Positions 1-19,828 of a stretch of DNA of 64,000 bases are shown one piece after another (positions within the stretch are counted from its first letter, which is position 1; each line of letters opens with the position of its first letter). The translations under genes and the position numbers were made by a program. The notes under the pieces were generated by a model. That model was not told the origin of the DNA and did no database searches. It saw nothing but the letters and a program-made list of their open reading frames with translations. Source of the DNA: Chrysomallon squamiferum (lineage: Eukaryota; Mollusca; Gastropoda; Neomphalida; Peltospiridae); assembly GCA_012295275.1 (NCBI GenBank), contig CM022672.1:8857904-8921903 (forward strand), written 5' to 3'.

Positions 1-143
1 TTATTTTATATTTTATCTGTATTTACATATTCAAAATATCTTCCTTTCTCATAATATTTCTCAATACTAGGACTTATACTTGAGACTTTGGGGCATACAA
101 TCAAGGATTTGGCCGCGGGTATCAGCAGATCTCTACACACAAC
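1..143. repeat. Dispersed repeat fragment, cut by the window edge
   Basis: This stretch closely matches 32231-32380. Both share a block beginning with 'tttacatattcaaaata', the phrase 'ctttggggcat', and an end of the form 'ggccNNGGgNatcaNcaga'. The copy at 32 kb has more repeat-like sequence upstream of the match, so this copy is probably truncated by the start of the window. I cannot assign a family and see no coding capacity in the shared part. Confidence 0.6.
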
Positions 144-145
144 TG

Positions 146-207
<62 letters not shown>
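144..207. repeat. (AAT)n microsatellite
   Basis: An almost pure AAT/TAA trinucleotide run of about 64 bp directly follows the dispersed repeat fragment. Similar runs recur at 8431-8469, 9974-10021, 23098-23130, 23380-23420 and elsewhere, always outside coding exons. Confidence 0.9.
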
Positions 208-208
<1 letters not shown>

Positions 209-2239
209 TAAAGATGTAATTAAGCTAATACGTAGACAGAATATCCATTAAGATGTCAAATGAGCGGATCAACAAATGTGGTTGATATTATTTTCGAAAG
301 GAAGTGTGTTTCATTATTAAAGAGACAATTTTACATGGAGAGTCAAAGACTGACTTTTTTCTTTTTAAAATTAATTTAGTAATCATTATATCTGAAGTTT
401 ACAAATTTGTTTCATTTAAATATCTAAAGCATAATCCGCCTATAATATATTATTTTCAATAATATGAATCCGTTATTTAGATATTACTAAAAGTATTAAC
501 TGAAATAGACTGATCGGAATTCCCGTAAATATCAATAAAATTACTGTAGTCTTTACACAGTATTCCGTTTTTCTTCCTTAATCCTTCCGCAAACGGAATG
601 AAAAAATTGTTGATGTCCATTTACTGTTATTAAGGCGGGGTGGGGATTCCGAAACAACATAATTATAATAAATTATAAAATTTACAGGATATGTTGCTCG
701 TCATTTGTTCTCAAGATATCAAGGGAAGCTACTCCGTCAAAAAAAAAAATCATGTTTGCAGCATCAGTGGTGGTCGGGTAGGTGGAAAATTTTTTTCTAA
801 GACGTTGTGCATGCCTGAGAGACGAGAATGAAAAAAAAAAAGTTTTATTTTTTATTTATTTAGGGATGGTTCCATGAAACTGGGAAAGCTGTACATTAAA
901 ACACGCACGCACGCACACACACATACACACGCACATGCACGCATTCATACATAGATACACACTAAGGATGACATAAATTACTCAGTATATAAAAACAAAT
1001 AATTATATATTCAGAATCACAAACGTATATAAAATAATATAATTTATAAAACCACATATACATTCAGGATCACATATAACTGTGTTGTGAGAGATTACAA
1101 AATTCTACAACACACGACAAAACACGCTTTCATTAGCAATTTACTAACACCATGAAACACCTCTGCTCTGGAGCAGTCCAATTAATCATAGGTATGTATA
1201 GCCTCTCTGGCTGTTGGCCCGTATGTCTAATGGATAAGGACACTAGGCAACCAATAGTCACGTCATTTGTCCTTGTTTACTCAACGGAACATACCATTTT
1301 TAGTGGAGGGTATATTAAGAATGTCGAATGTTAAGTTCAATTTGTCACTTATAAATGTTATTTTAGAAGTGATTTTGGTGAGTGGGACGAAATGGAACAG
1401 GTGCACAGTAATTATTAACTTAATAATAGTATATAATCTCTTTTTGTTTGACCTAGAATCACATGATACTAGGAGTGACTTTAGGGTGACGTACCACAGA
1501 AAGTTCAGCAGGGAATCAGGTCTGTTTACTTTATTAAAGTTAGCTGTAATCATTAAGCAATGACATTTTATGATAAAAGTTTGGTAAATACGTCCTTTCG
1601 CCAGACAATCAAGAGAAATGTTTTCATAGTTTAGAAAGGCTTTCCGTTTATCATTATTGTTGTCGTTATTCCTTACGGATGCAGGTGAAATAAATCGTTT
1701 CGAAACTACATTTTGTTTCACCAGCAGACGGCAACATGGCACAATTCTGTTCGACCCATGCACAGTAACCCTTTGTGTATGAGAAAATAGTTTCAGCCAC
1801 ACTTCAGATCTGTTTTCATTTATTCTCTAGTTTACGATTTGTTAAGAAAGGAAATCTGCAGCTAATCTAGCTGCTTATGGTAAAGAATAGTTTTCCCTAC
1901 TGAAAGTTTTCTTTGAGTAATGACTAGAACGGGAAATGTAATAACCTGAAGAAGACTGATAATGTGACATGTAACTTTTCAGAATGATATTATTCGAATT
2001 TGGTAAATAAATCAAATTTATTGATTTAAAATCTACAAACTTAATCTATTAATATCTGTAACATATCTAAAATTGGAATGCAACGTTCACTTTGTTGTAT
2101 ATAAATGTTACTCTCATGTTAAGCAGCAGTCTTAAAATGGAAGACAGAGGTTGCGTTAATTTGTGCTGCTCAATGAATTATAATTTCAAGGAGTTATTAA
2201 GCAGTTTTTAATTTTATTTTTTTATTTTTTATTTTACAG
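208..2239. other. Gene-free stretch upstream of the UGT; probably holds its promoter
   Basis: The sequence is AT-rich with an (AC)n-like patch around 901-960. A 173-codon open frame on the minus strand (1281-1802) is AT-driven, matches no family I know and lacks clear domain structure, so I do not call it a gene. The UGT start codon at 2240 is preceded by a pyrimidine-rich stretch ending in 'ttttacag', which looks like a splice acceptor. A non-coding 5' exon of the UGT therefore probably lies somewhere in this region. Confidence 0.5.
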
Positions 2240-3752
2240 ATGAATATGAAGTCGTTTATCAGTTGTCTCATCGCATTAGCCTTTATTGAAAGAGTGCATA
2301 GCATAAAATTACTACTGTTACCCTCGCCTGTTACCAAGAGTCACGTGATAGAATTACTGGGAACAGGAGAGGAAATGGCCAGGAGAGGTCACAGTGTCTT
2401 TTTGTATCTTCCAACATTTTATGGCACACATTTCCTAAAACATTCTGCTGTCACTGTCATTCTTTACAAGGTTCATGACGAATACTCTAACATGTTTAAG
2501 GATGGTGTAAATATCATTCAGAGCGGAAGCTGGAATCCTGAACTGGGTATTTATGACAGAATGCGTCACATGAGAAGAATCAAAAAAGGAATGTGTTGGG
2601 GTTTATTTTCTGACAGGAAGGGAATAGAGAAGTTGTCCCGGGAGAAGTTTGATTTAGCACTGGTGTCTGCTTTACCATTTACTGAGTGCCTCTTTTGTCT
2701 TCCTTATTATCTGAACATTCCTACAGTAGCTGCGAGCTCGTTTATCTTAGCAACCCAGAGTGGCATGCCCTTACAGAACGGCATATTTCCAATACTGACA
2801 TCGGCTTCAAATAATATTACTTTCTTTGAAAGATTTGCTGAACTTGTTATTCAAATGGCTTTTTCATTAATCTCTCCATATTTTTTGTCACCAGACATGT
2901 CCCAGATTGATCAGAAATTCTCAAATATCGATATGGATAAATTAGTTCAGCAATCATTATTATTCTTAGAAAATTCTGATCATGTCTTTGATCTCCCTAA
3001 AGCAATTTTTCCAAACTTTTGTTCTTGTTGGCGGCATAACAGCACGATCACCAAAGCCACTTGACCAGTCTTTGGAAGAATTCGTCGCACGCTCACCTAA
3101 AGGTATTATTTTAGTTTCCTTCGGTTCAGCAATACCATATCAGTTTGCTCCGAAATCCATGATGGATAATCTCTTGAACGCTTTGCATGAACAGGAATAC
3201 AATGTGCTGATGAAGTCAGATTCTGAACATGAAGATGGAAATATCAAATTTTCAAAATGGTTTTCACAAAATGATATTCTCGGACATCCTAAGACGAAAT
3301 TATTCATCTCCCACTGTGGTAAAAATGGAGTTTATGAAACGATCTATCACGCAGTTCCTGTATTGTGTTCTCCCAGAGGAGGCGATCAGCCGATGAATGC
3401 TAAGAGGGTAGACATCTTTGCCATTGGTAAATATATCAGATTAGAGTCTGCCTCTTTGAAGCAGATGTCAAATGCTATTCACGATGTTCTCTATAACGAG
3501 ACATATCGCAAAAATATAAAAAGACTTTCTGAGATATTTCACGACAGACCAGACACGCCTGCTCAAAGAGCTGCTAACGCCATAGAACATGTCTTGAAAT
3601 ACGGCAGTGACCACCTGACTCCGCCGACAAAACATTTATCATTTATTCAGTATGTGTACGCGGATATCTGGTTTACTATATATACTTTTCTCTTGACTTG
3701 TCTGTATATTGTCTATAAATGTTGTCAGAGACTTAAGATGTTTCTGCGGTAA
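2240..3752 (+). CDS. UDP-glycosyltransferase (UGT family), frameshifted by one base
   Basis: A GT1-family enzyme that would transfer a sugar from a UDP-sugar to small lipophilic acceptors in the ER lumen. The frame opens with a signal-peptide-like segment (MKSFISCLIALAF). It continues with 'VTKSHVIELLGTGEEMARRG', where the His fits the catalytic-base region. The C-terminal half has the donor-binding signature 'WFSQNDILGHPKTKLFISHC' followed by a GDQPMNA-type motif, then a transmembrane segment near 3660-3720 and a basic tail. The total of about 504 residues is normal for the family. The reading frame breaks at 3017-3020: the first frame carries to 'FPNF' and the second resumes at 'VLVGGITAR', a junction normally continuous in UGTs. 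One extra T in a TTTT run explains it. Either it is a base-calling error or this is a young pseudogene. No introns are needed within the coding part. Confidence 0.9.
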
Positions 3753-4018
3753 GATTTTAAAAAAATGAATTAAAAAAAAATTAATACTTAGGAATTTGTT
3801 AATTTTTTTGACATTATGGACTTGTTTTGTTATTAAAAAAGTGAGTTTTTCAGATTTACAAGTTGTTTGCTCTTAATTTATTTATTTTAAATTTAATAAT
3901 TTAGAAATATATTCTGTTTGTTGTTGTTGGGTTTATATATATATATATATATCAAAAATATTTTATAACTTCTGGGAACAGGACAAAATGCTGTTAGAAA
4001 TCTCAAGTTGTTTCAAAT

Positions 4019-4024
4019 AATAAA
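4019..4024 (+). terminator. Candidate polyadenylation signal of the UGT gene
   Basis: An AATAAA hexamer lies about 270 bp after the UGT stop codon, followed by A-rich sequence. The signal is common in AT-rich DNA, so support is only positional. Confidence 0.35.
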
Positions 4025-4242
4025 AAAACCTCTTTTTAACTGCATTACTTCATTTATTTCAGTCATACTGCTTAGTATGCACATTATTATTAATATATAA
4101 AAATCAAAAATACAATTTCATTATTTCTCCTTCCCCCCACCCAAAAAAAAAAAAAGGTTAGGCAAATACTTTTTGGCGTAAGCCTTTTATGTAGAATTTA
4201 AATTTTTGCCCCATTGTATTCCTATTTACACATTCATTGTTA

Positions 4243-4248
4243 TTTATT
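4243..4248 (-). terminator. Candidate polyadenylation signal of THNSL2
   Basis: Reading the minus strand there is an AATAAA hexamer about 110 bp beyond the THNSL2 stop codon at 4359. The UGT and THNSL2 genes converge here, with about 600 bp between their stop codons. Confidence 0.4.
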
Positions 4249-4358
4249 AATTTCGTCTTAGAAATTATGTGTAGCATATCGCGATCCCTTCTCCCAGAAT
4301 ACACAATGTATGTATGTATACACAAAGCATGTATGTATACACCACTCTGTCAGATTTC

Positions 4359-11262
<6,904 letters not shown>

Positions 11263-11333
11263 TTCCTAAATCTGAATTTAAATAAATATTAAGATGTCAC
11301 AATTAATTAGTTGGCTTGTTTTAGGTGTGTTCA

Positions 11334-11404
<71 letters not shown>

Positions 11405-11413
11405 ACACACACA

Positions 11414-11452
<39 letters not shown>

Positions 11453-11813
11453 TTACATTTGAATATTCATGTTTCCATTTAACACATACGATAGTAACTA
11501 CCGATGTAGGCTATCATAACGAAGGGAATCGGCAATCTTCGTAATTCACGAAATCTTGTGTCAGTTTTACGTAATGCGATGGACTTACCTCTTTTCCGCT
11601 ATTTCATAGATTATTAATTTTCCTTTTCTTTCAGTAAGTTTATCTAACAATGTCTGCTCTTATTCAGAATTCTTCTTGCCAGAATCTTTGTAAAGAAGAC
11701 TGGTTCTAGGAAGCGAAATTACTCAGAACTTGCCTCTGCAGCGGTTATTTGATTATCAGTTATTGATTATTAACAAGTAGGTCAGCTTTCTTATTAGGTC
11801 CAGTATGTTTTAC

Positions 11814-11858
<45 letters not shown>

Positions 11859-12688
11859 AACAGACACGCACGCACGCACACACACACACAAACACACACG
11901 CACACTAAATAAATAAATAAATAAAATTACCGTTTGGCGTACCAGAAAATCTCCCTCGTGTTCAATCAACAGCCCACTGAAAGGTTACAGTGACAGTTTT
12001 ACGTCGAGTGCAGATGGCAGCTGTAGTTGAAATTAAACGCTTTAGTCATGTAATAAGCTAGATGTCAAACAACAGTGGGACTGTATCTCGTCGTCGGTTA
12101 TATAACTAAGTATCTGGGGGCTTCTAGCTGATTACTGTCTTTACTCTGTACAAGTTACATGTTTATATGTAACTATTCCCACATTACAATAAATCTGTCG
12201 AGGAATCTGACAAATGTCGCTAACTCTTCAACTAAATACTAATTTTGTCCTGATTTTCTGTCTAGACGTCTGTTTAAAAGTTTAGGTAGATTTTCCAGAT
12301 CAGCACATGATTCTAGATAAATCTAAACGTTAGGAATATAATCAAATGTTCTCGACCATAGTTAGAATAAAAATATGAAATATAAAATAATACATAAAAT
12401 AGTGAAATTGTTGTAGGATGTTTTTTTTTGTTGTTGGTGGTGTTATTTAATTACTCTCTGAAAGTTTTAAAAATGGATTTAATCAAATAAGAACGGGAAT
12501 TGGAACTGCACCGACATTCAGAAACAAAGTGCATAAATTTATGAAAAGGTCAGACTGTAAGCATACCCACTGACCCTAGATGAAAGGTTACAGAAATGTC
12601 AGGTAATTAGGAAACAAATTATGAAACTTCATTTCCAATCCTTTGTTAATCTGGGCATATGTTGTTTTCAAATTTTACACTGAAATGT

Positions 12689-12772
<84 letters not shown>

Positions 12773-13155
12773 ATGAAATCATAAGTAATGCCTACAACTG
12801 TAATATATACATGTTATATATAGGTATGTATACATATACATGTTATATATACATACATACAAGACAACAAATTTCAACACAAATAATAATGTTAAATTTA
12901 GTTTATTTTTAGCTGAATGATATCTTGAGCCATTTAAAACAGTAAAAGTTATATTTTATGTATTTTTAAAATGAAAATTACATCATTCACTTATTTCCAT
13001 ACAATATGTGAGCCAGTCAACAACAATATATTTAATAAATTTTAGTAATCAATTATTCATGTCTTAAAAAATAATATAAAAAAATTAATAATAAGTTTCG
13101 AAAATACAAAATTCCTAAATATACAGATTTTAGATTTTATACTTGTAAAATCTTT
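11263..13155. other. Intergenic: THNSL2 upstream region with microsatellites
   Basis: No gene is seen. Repeats present are (CT)n at 11337-11401, running straight into (AC)n to about 11449, (AC)n at 11813-11897 with interruptions, and (GA)n at 12694-12770. The THNSL2 promoter should lie just right of 11262, but I see no clear TATA or initiator. Between the repeats the sequence is AT-rich and featureless to the eye. Confidence 0.6.
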
Positions 13156-13572
13156 TTACCACAGTGGTAATATGTTTGGTTTGATAGATGTACTTACTGA
13201 TAGAAAGCAGATCATTGGTGTTAAAATGAATACAGTCAACTTCAAATGAGCTTTTTTTGTGTGGTGTTACTCCAGGCTCCATCCTTGATAAATGTATTAA
13301 ATCATTGTTTATGTATCACTAACTACAAATATATAGTTAGTGATATATATAAACAATGATGTATGTATTAAATCATTGTTTATATATATCACTAACTACA
13401 CATATATAGTTCGTGATATATATAAACAATGATGGAGCCTTGAGGAACACTATAAAAACAAAAACCATTTTAAGTTGACCTGTAATCATTTAACACCAGT
13501 GATCTGCTTTGTAACAGTTAAAAAAGTATTTCTGGTACCTCTGTCAAACCAAACATATCACCACTGTGGTAA
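13156..13572. mobile_element. Foldback/MITE-like element of about 0.4 kb
   Basis: The left end 'ttaccacagtggtaatatgt' reappears inverted at the right end ('accactgtggtaa'). The two arms of roughly 130 bp align along most of their length; examples are 'gtttggttt', 'aaagcagatca' and 'ggctccatc' with their complements on the right. The outermost motif TACCACaGTGGTA is itself a palindrome. The centre holds two copies of a smaller palindrome built on 'aatcattgttta' and 'cactaacta'. No coding capacity. It lies between THNSL2 and NELF-E. I cannot name the superfamily. Confidence 0.75.
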
Positions 13573-14518
13573 TTCTCCAATTTGACTGGTACAAGATTCA
13601 TTTATCAACAAGTGATGAGACAGTACTTGTAAAAAAAAAATTAAAACCTTCCTTCAGCTTACCATAACACAATTTACTTTGAGAAAACTTTTTTTTTTCT
13701 TCATTTGTTTTTAATCTTCTAAAATTGTCTTTTATATGATAAAGAGGATTACATTATTGATATCTGTATAGAATTATTACATCATTTTATAAAGATGAAA
13801 CAACTTTACATTTTAAATTATGTACAGTCATTAACAGTTTGAATAAAATTGATATGATTCTGTTACTTGATCTTTAATTTTTAATGAGAATAAAATGTTT
13901 TGATGGTTAATTTATATTTTATTCTTTTAAATTCTATGTATAATCTTAATCTTGATATGTTGAATATAAAATATAAAAAAACAACAAAATCAAACAACAA
14001 CAAAACAAACAACAACAGCAACAACAACATTTAAGCCTATAATAGAAGCTAATAAATTTAAAGAAAATAAGTTAGGTTTATAAAAATAATCAGTAGAAAG
14101 ATAAACAAAAAAACCTGATTTAACAGAATAGGACAAATGAACTTTCACATGATCTTTTTATATTTGCACTAGTAACTAAAATACTTTTGTTACAATATAA
14201 CATATTTTGGTTGATTTTATAGCTAATTTATATTTGACAGTAACATGATTAACAGAAATACATACGATTACCAGAAATACATACAATTACCACAATAGCA
14301 ATATCAAAATATAGTAACAAGAATACATAAAAAATAAGAGCTCCCAGTTAATGGTGGAACATACAAACCGAAGATACAAATTACAAATGAACTGGTTCCC
14401 GTCGTTCACATAGAATAAACCTATGAGCGGAAAATGTGAATGTTGTTACGACATATCACATAATAAGTAGATGTAAACGAATGCTTACGAGTTGAAGATC
14501 AGTAAAATGTAAACAGAC
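13573..14518. other. Intergenic: likely NELF-E 5' region
   Basis: AT-rich DNA with (CAA)-rich patches near 13980-14030. The NELF-E start codon is at 14519. The last 120 bp before it contain several CpG steps ('cccgtcgttc', 'tacgac', 'aaacgaatgc', 'tacgag') unlike the surrounding DNA, which suits a promoter/5' UTR. No specific element can be supported. Confidence 0.4.
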
Positions 14519-17500
14519 ATGGTTTACTTACATTTTAGTAACACACTGACTGAAGAAGAAGAACAGCTGAAATTAAAATATGCTAAATTAAAAAAGAAGG
14601 TATTGTTATGTCTTTATTGTTTACAATGACTGTCACATAAACTGCATGTCTAGTATCTCGGCATTAATTCAATAATTGATATTAATCAAAAAATCATAGC
14701 CAGATTTATCATTTATTCATTTTGGTTATATTATCATTATGGTATATAAAAGTTATAATTTAATATATTACCATTACATAATTTTGTTATTTCTCATATA
14801 GGATATGTTAACAACATATTTTTCAAAGTTGGTTTTCATGTCAACAAATACATATTTATCGTCTTCATTCTGTAACATCTCAAATATTTGCACTATAAAT
14901 TACAGTCCATAAATTGAAAAAAATAATAATAAAAATAAAAATAAAATAAATAATAATAAACCTACAACGTTTATGAAAGTAAACAAAACCTAAGTTTGAA
15001 AAATAATTTTCCAAAAAGAAAGTAAGAATATTCAGATACATATCAATCATTTTAATGATTTAATTATTTCTGATCTTGTATTATAAACCTCAATTTTAAA
15101 TACTAATAAAATGATGATGATTGCTATAATAATAAAATATTGCAGGAATAATGATAAAAGATTTATTGAAAGATATATCCATGCTAAAAAAAGAAAAGAA
15201 TAATTGAAAAAAATATGTATAGGAATGAATCAGTTTACAGTTGTATTTTATTTAAAACATATGATAATAGAAATAGTGCAGCAGCTGAATATACTAAGTG
15301 ATAATGATCATAAATGGTTAATTTTATATGTTGCAACATTTCTTTCTCATCTTACAAAATATGAAAAGTAGTTTATTGTTTAAAACCTGTTTCTTACTTT
15401 TCAGAAAAAAGCTTTGCAGGCCTTGAAAAATGTGAAACCTGAGACAAAGACACAGACAGAGTCCAGAGCCCAGGCAGTCAAAAGACGTAACAACTATTTT
15501 TCAAGATTGTTAAAAGATTTTATTATTATTATTATTTTTATTATTATTATTATTATTTGTACTTTATATATTTTATATATTTTTTAAATAGCCCTTTCAT
15601 TTATTTTAAAAACACATTTTTTTTTTGTGTTCACCTAGGTTTGTAAATTAATTAATTTCAGACACATTCACTCAGACCTTGAAAGACATTTGAAATAATA
15701 GAAATGCATTTTTAACTTTGTTCAGCATGCAAATTATTAATATTTGTAAACTGTATGCAAATATAATGGTTATATATATAATAAAACTTCTTTCTTACAG
15801 CTATAGAATCTGCAGGTGATGCTGTAAAACAAGCTAAGAAGTTAGTGCAGTCTGGGGTAAGCAGTTTTAATCTTTTTACCATTGTTTTTTCATTGTTGTG
15901 GGATAAATGCAGTTTCCACAGTTGATAGCATCCAGTTATTGCAAGGAAAGGCTTAAAAGTTAAAAGCTGAAGTCTTTCCTAAACAATTTAAATTAGACAG
16001 AAATACAAAAATTTATTCAGTCCCATGATTTCTACTGGACAGTAATTAATTTTCTTATATGTGTTATCATATGATAACCATGGAATATTATTAGTAATAC
16101 TGTTTCATTACTTGATAAAGACTAATATAATAAATGAAATATTATTATTATTGTGGTTTTTTTAATGACTGTTTTTTATTACTTTAGTAAAATTATCTGA
16201 AAAGAGTGATGCTTATTTGCAGGCAATTCAAATTGGAGCTGATAAACGAGAAAAAACTGGATTCAAGAGATCCAAATATTTTGAAAAGAAGTTGAAGGTA
16301 TGAAATATATTTAAATGAATAATGTATTTGATTGTTATTGAAATGTTGTTTTAGAATACTCTTCTAATAGTCAAATGTTTTTATTTTCTAAAAATAGTTT
16401 AAATTATCTTTTGTTATCTTTTCTAAATATTTAGGAATAAATCATTTTATTATTAGTTAACACTTCAGTGGGTAAAACAAAATAAACAGTATGTCAAAAT
16501 AATGTTTGCTGATGCTATTTTGATATTATTTGTAAAAAACAAGATTTGTAAAAAATAAATTTTGTAAGCATAGAAACTGATGTTATTTTCTGCCTATCTA
16601 AGTTTAAGATATAATTCTGAAAGTAATAGAACTTTTTATTTTTCAAATTACATACTGAAAAATACAATTATTTTCTTAATATTTCTGTTTACAAATATCT
16701 AGATCTAGATTATTATTTGATAAAATCTGCACATATATAACTATATTTTACACCACACACACACACACATGTAGATAGATATAACCTATTTAAAATATAC
16801 TGTTATTTTTTTAATAACTGATGATAGATTGTGAAAGCATGGTATTATTATTTATTATTTTGATTATGTGATATGCTTTTGTGCTGAGTTATCATTATCC
16901 ATCATTAATTAATTATTTTGTTCATTCATTTATTTATTCATTCGTTTATTCATTCATTCAGTTATCCATTTATATGAACAGGATCCAGAAAAACCTCCAG
17001 TTGGTTTTCAGCCTTTTTCTGCCTCACATCCAGAAGATGAAGATAAAACTGAAAGTGTAAGTTAAAGTAAATAAAAACAAAAATTCATAATTATATGTAT
17101 ACTCAGATAACTGTCATCATTTACAACCTTTAGTCAAATGCACTCAGTCTATAAATAATAATTAGCATGATATGCCAGTTAAAAATTTATTTCCCTTATT
17201 TAAAATGTGTGTATAGCATTTCTGACATGATATTAAGTGAAATTAAAATTTACTTAAAAAACTTTTTTTTTATCTAGATACAAAAGTATATGTTCAAAAT
17301 GTATCATATATCTCTAAGATAACAAATTTACTGTATTCAAAGAATGGTAAATATATTTCAGTTAAGGTAAAACCTTTTTTCTAAGATTTATGTATATTAT
17401 TTCAGGGCACTAGAACAAAAGTAAAGGAATTGTATAATAGATTTGTAAGTTCTGGAATTGGTAAGAAATATTTTATTGTTTTAACTTTTTTTTTAAATTT

Positions 17501-19446
17501 AGTTTTTTATTTTCAAATTAAAGATTATTATTATTACAATTTTTATTTTTTTTTTTTTTTTATTTATTTATTTAAAAAAAAAAAAAAATTGTTCCTTCTT
17601 CTTAACTCAGTCTGATAGGCATTTTCTATTTGTCTTCAAATCTAAAAGATACATTTTGAAAATAAAGTAAAACTGATGTTAATTTATTTGAGCTCTTACT
17701 ATTTTAATATTAACTTCAGTACTTTTAATAATTCTCAGAAATTCATAAAATCTTAATATTTTAATATTAAATTCAATACTTTTAAGAATGGTTTCAAAAG
17801 ATTCACATTAACTCCAGTTTTTGTTTTTTTAATCTTAATATACTAATTATAATTCCAATAATCTCATAATATTAATATTTTAATATTAACATTTCTACTT
17901 TCCAGTTAATATATTTATTTTAATTCAAATATTCTTATAGCTGTAATATTTTAATACTAATATCAGTACTTATAACATCAGTTTTTAAAAAATTTAATTT
18001 TTTAACTCCTGCCCTTTATAAATCCTTATTATCAATAAGCTATGTGTTCTGTTCTCCACAAGGACATGACCGGGACCATGAGGACCGCAGAGACCACCCA
18101 GATAGAAGGGAGGCGCCTAAGAAAGGGAACACAATCTTTGTGAGAGGCCATCGCCTTACTGAGGAAATTCTTAGAAAAGCTGCCTCCAACTTTGGTATCA
18201 TCCTCAATATTACTATGGAAAGAGACAAAGGGTAAATTGAATTAACTTTCATATATGTTTACTGAACACTGTTATGCTGAATGACAAAGGGTAAATTGAA
18301 TCAGTTACCTGGTGTTTACTCAATATTACTATGGAGAGAGAGAGAGACGGACAAAGGGTAAATTGAATTAATTATTTCACGTTTACACATTATTACTATG
18401 GAGAGAGAGAGATACCGAGGGTAAATTGAGTTAATTATTTCATGTTTACACATTATTAGAGAGAGAGATACCGAGGGTAAATTGAGTTAATTATCTCATA
18501 TGTTTACTGAATCCCTTCGTGGAGAATGACAGAGGTTAAACTGAATTAAGTATCTCATGTTTACTCAAAATAGCTGTATGGAGCAACAAAGTGAATTAAC
18601 TTCTTTTATGCATTTACACAATATTACATGAGAGAGACAAAGTACACCCAAATTAACTGAGTTTTAAAAGAAAGAATTATTGAATATTACTTAGAGACAA
18701 ATTGAATTAAATACCATTTATATTTATTGAATAGAAAGATTAATGAAGGATTCAAAGGGTAAATTGAGTTAATTATCTTATACATTTTCTTACCATTACA
18801 AATTTCCATGACCGCAGACAGTGTGTTTATTTGTTTTTTCCTCATTAATTACATTCTGATTTGTTCCTAATATTTTTGATTTCACAGATGTGGTTTTGTA
18901 TCTTTTGAGAAGATGGAGTCGGCTGAACAGGCAATTACAGAGGTACAATGTGTATTTTAATGAATTTGTATCTGTATGATTAGAATGTAACATTTTTAGA
19001 TGTATTTGTTATTTATTTATTTAATTATTTATTTATATATTTAATGGTTTTATTTGTTTATTTATTTATTTGTTGGTATTTCTCAGATGAATGGGAGCAT
19101 GATAGACAATATTCAACTAGAGGTCTCAATGGCTAGACGACAACCTACTATAGAGTTGGTCCAGGATCCATCTTCAGCAGGCTGGTCATCCATAGGTCTG
19201 TACTTTAATACGTTAATACAGCTTTTAGTGCCTAGCTGAATTAAGCAATATCTAAATCACATAATACAAGTAAAGTATATAAAAGTAACTTTAATATTTA
19301 ATATGTTTATTTAAATTGTTGTTTAATCCTAAATCTTTTTTTTTTTTTAATTGTATCGTAGATATTATTATGATTGTTATTATTTCATTATTATTATAAT
19401 TATGATTATGATGATGATGACAATAAATGTTATTGTTCTTATTGTT

Positions 19447-19477
<31 letters not shown>

Positions 19478-19588
19478 TTATTATTATTATTATTATTATT
19501 ATTTTCAGCTGCTAATAATTCCCAGAAGGGTTCAGGACATAAAGAAAAAAGAGACATTATAACATATGATGAGAGTGAATTTTTCTGA
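14519..19588 (+). CDS. NELFE: Negative elongation factor E (NELF-E), ten exons, complete
   Basis: The RNA-binding subunit of the NELF complex, which holds RNA polymerase II at promoter-proximal pause sites in the nucleus. Exons: 14519-14599, 15405-15486, 15801-15856, 16223-16297, 16982-17056, 17406-17460, 18063-18231, 18888-18942, 19087-19195, 19509-19588. They total 837 nt (279 codons, 278 aa) and every phase matches. The N-terminal coiled-coil/NELF-B-binding helix reads 'TEEEEQLKLKYAKLKKKKKA'. Then come 'ESAGDAVKQAKKLVQSG', 'TGFKRSKYFEKKLKDPEKPP', and the RRM starting 'APKKGNTIFVRGH' with RNP1 'KGCGFVSFEK'. The C-terminal tail 'HKEKRDIITYDESEFF' matches the conserved end. The vertebrate protein is about 380 aa. 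The difference is mainly the Arg-Asp (RD) repeat, here reduced to 'HDRDHEDRRDHPDRREAP'. Exon 7's donor lies inside a minisatellite. Confidence 0.95.
18206..18770 (+). repeat. Minisatellite spanning the NELF-E exon 7 donor
   Basis: About eight diverged copies of a unit of some 55-65 bp. The first copy includes the last ~25 bases of exon 7 ('attactatggaaagagacaa') and its donor 'GG|gtaaattga'. Later copies repeat 'attactatggagagag', '(a)gggtaaattgaattaa' and 'catgtttac'. Each near-intact unit therefore carries a copy of the exon end and a GGGTAAATT potential splice donor. Confidence 0.85.
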
Positions 19589-19822
19589 GACATGCTCAAA
19601 TTTTTCTGACACTTGGCTTTGAATAATACTCTAAGTTTACAACAGAATATACTGTGTACAGGATTCATAAATATTATGGGAGTCAATTACGTGTTTATCA
19701 AAAACTGAGCTGATATATGTCAACTTCAAGATTAATTATAAAATTGTTTCTAAATATATTCTACATGTTTTCAAAGTATTATTTTTCTTTGTTTTTTGTC
19801 ATTCATTCCAAGTTAATAACAA

Positions 19823-19828
19823 AATAAA
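19823..19828 (+). terminator. Candidate polyadenylation signal of NELFE
   Basis: An AATAAA hexamer about 235 bp after the stop codon, in AT-rich DNA. A second AATAAA follows at about 19864. Position is the only support. Confidence 0.35.

Noticed and set aside
1281-1802. 173-codon minus-strand open frame before the UGT
   Set aside because: AT-driven composition, no recognisable motif, and a plus-strand frame overlaps it; no splice or signal context supports a gene.
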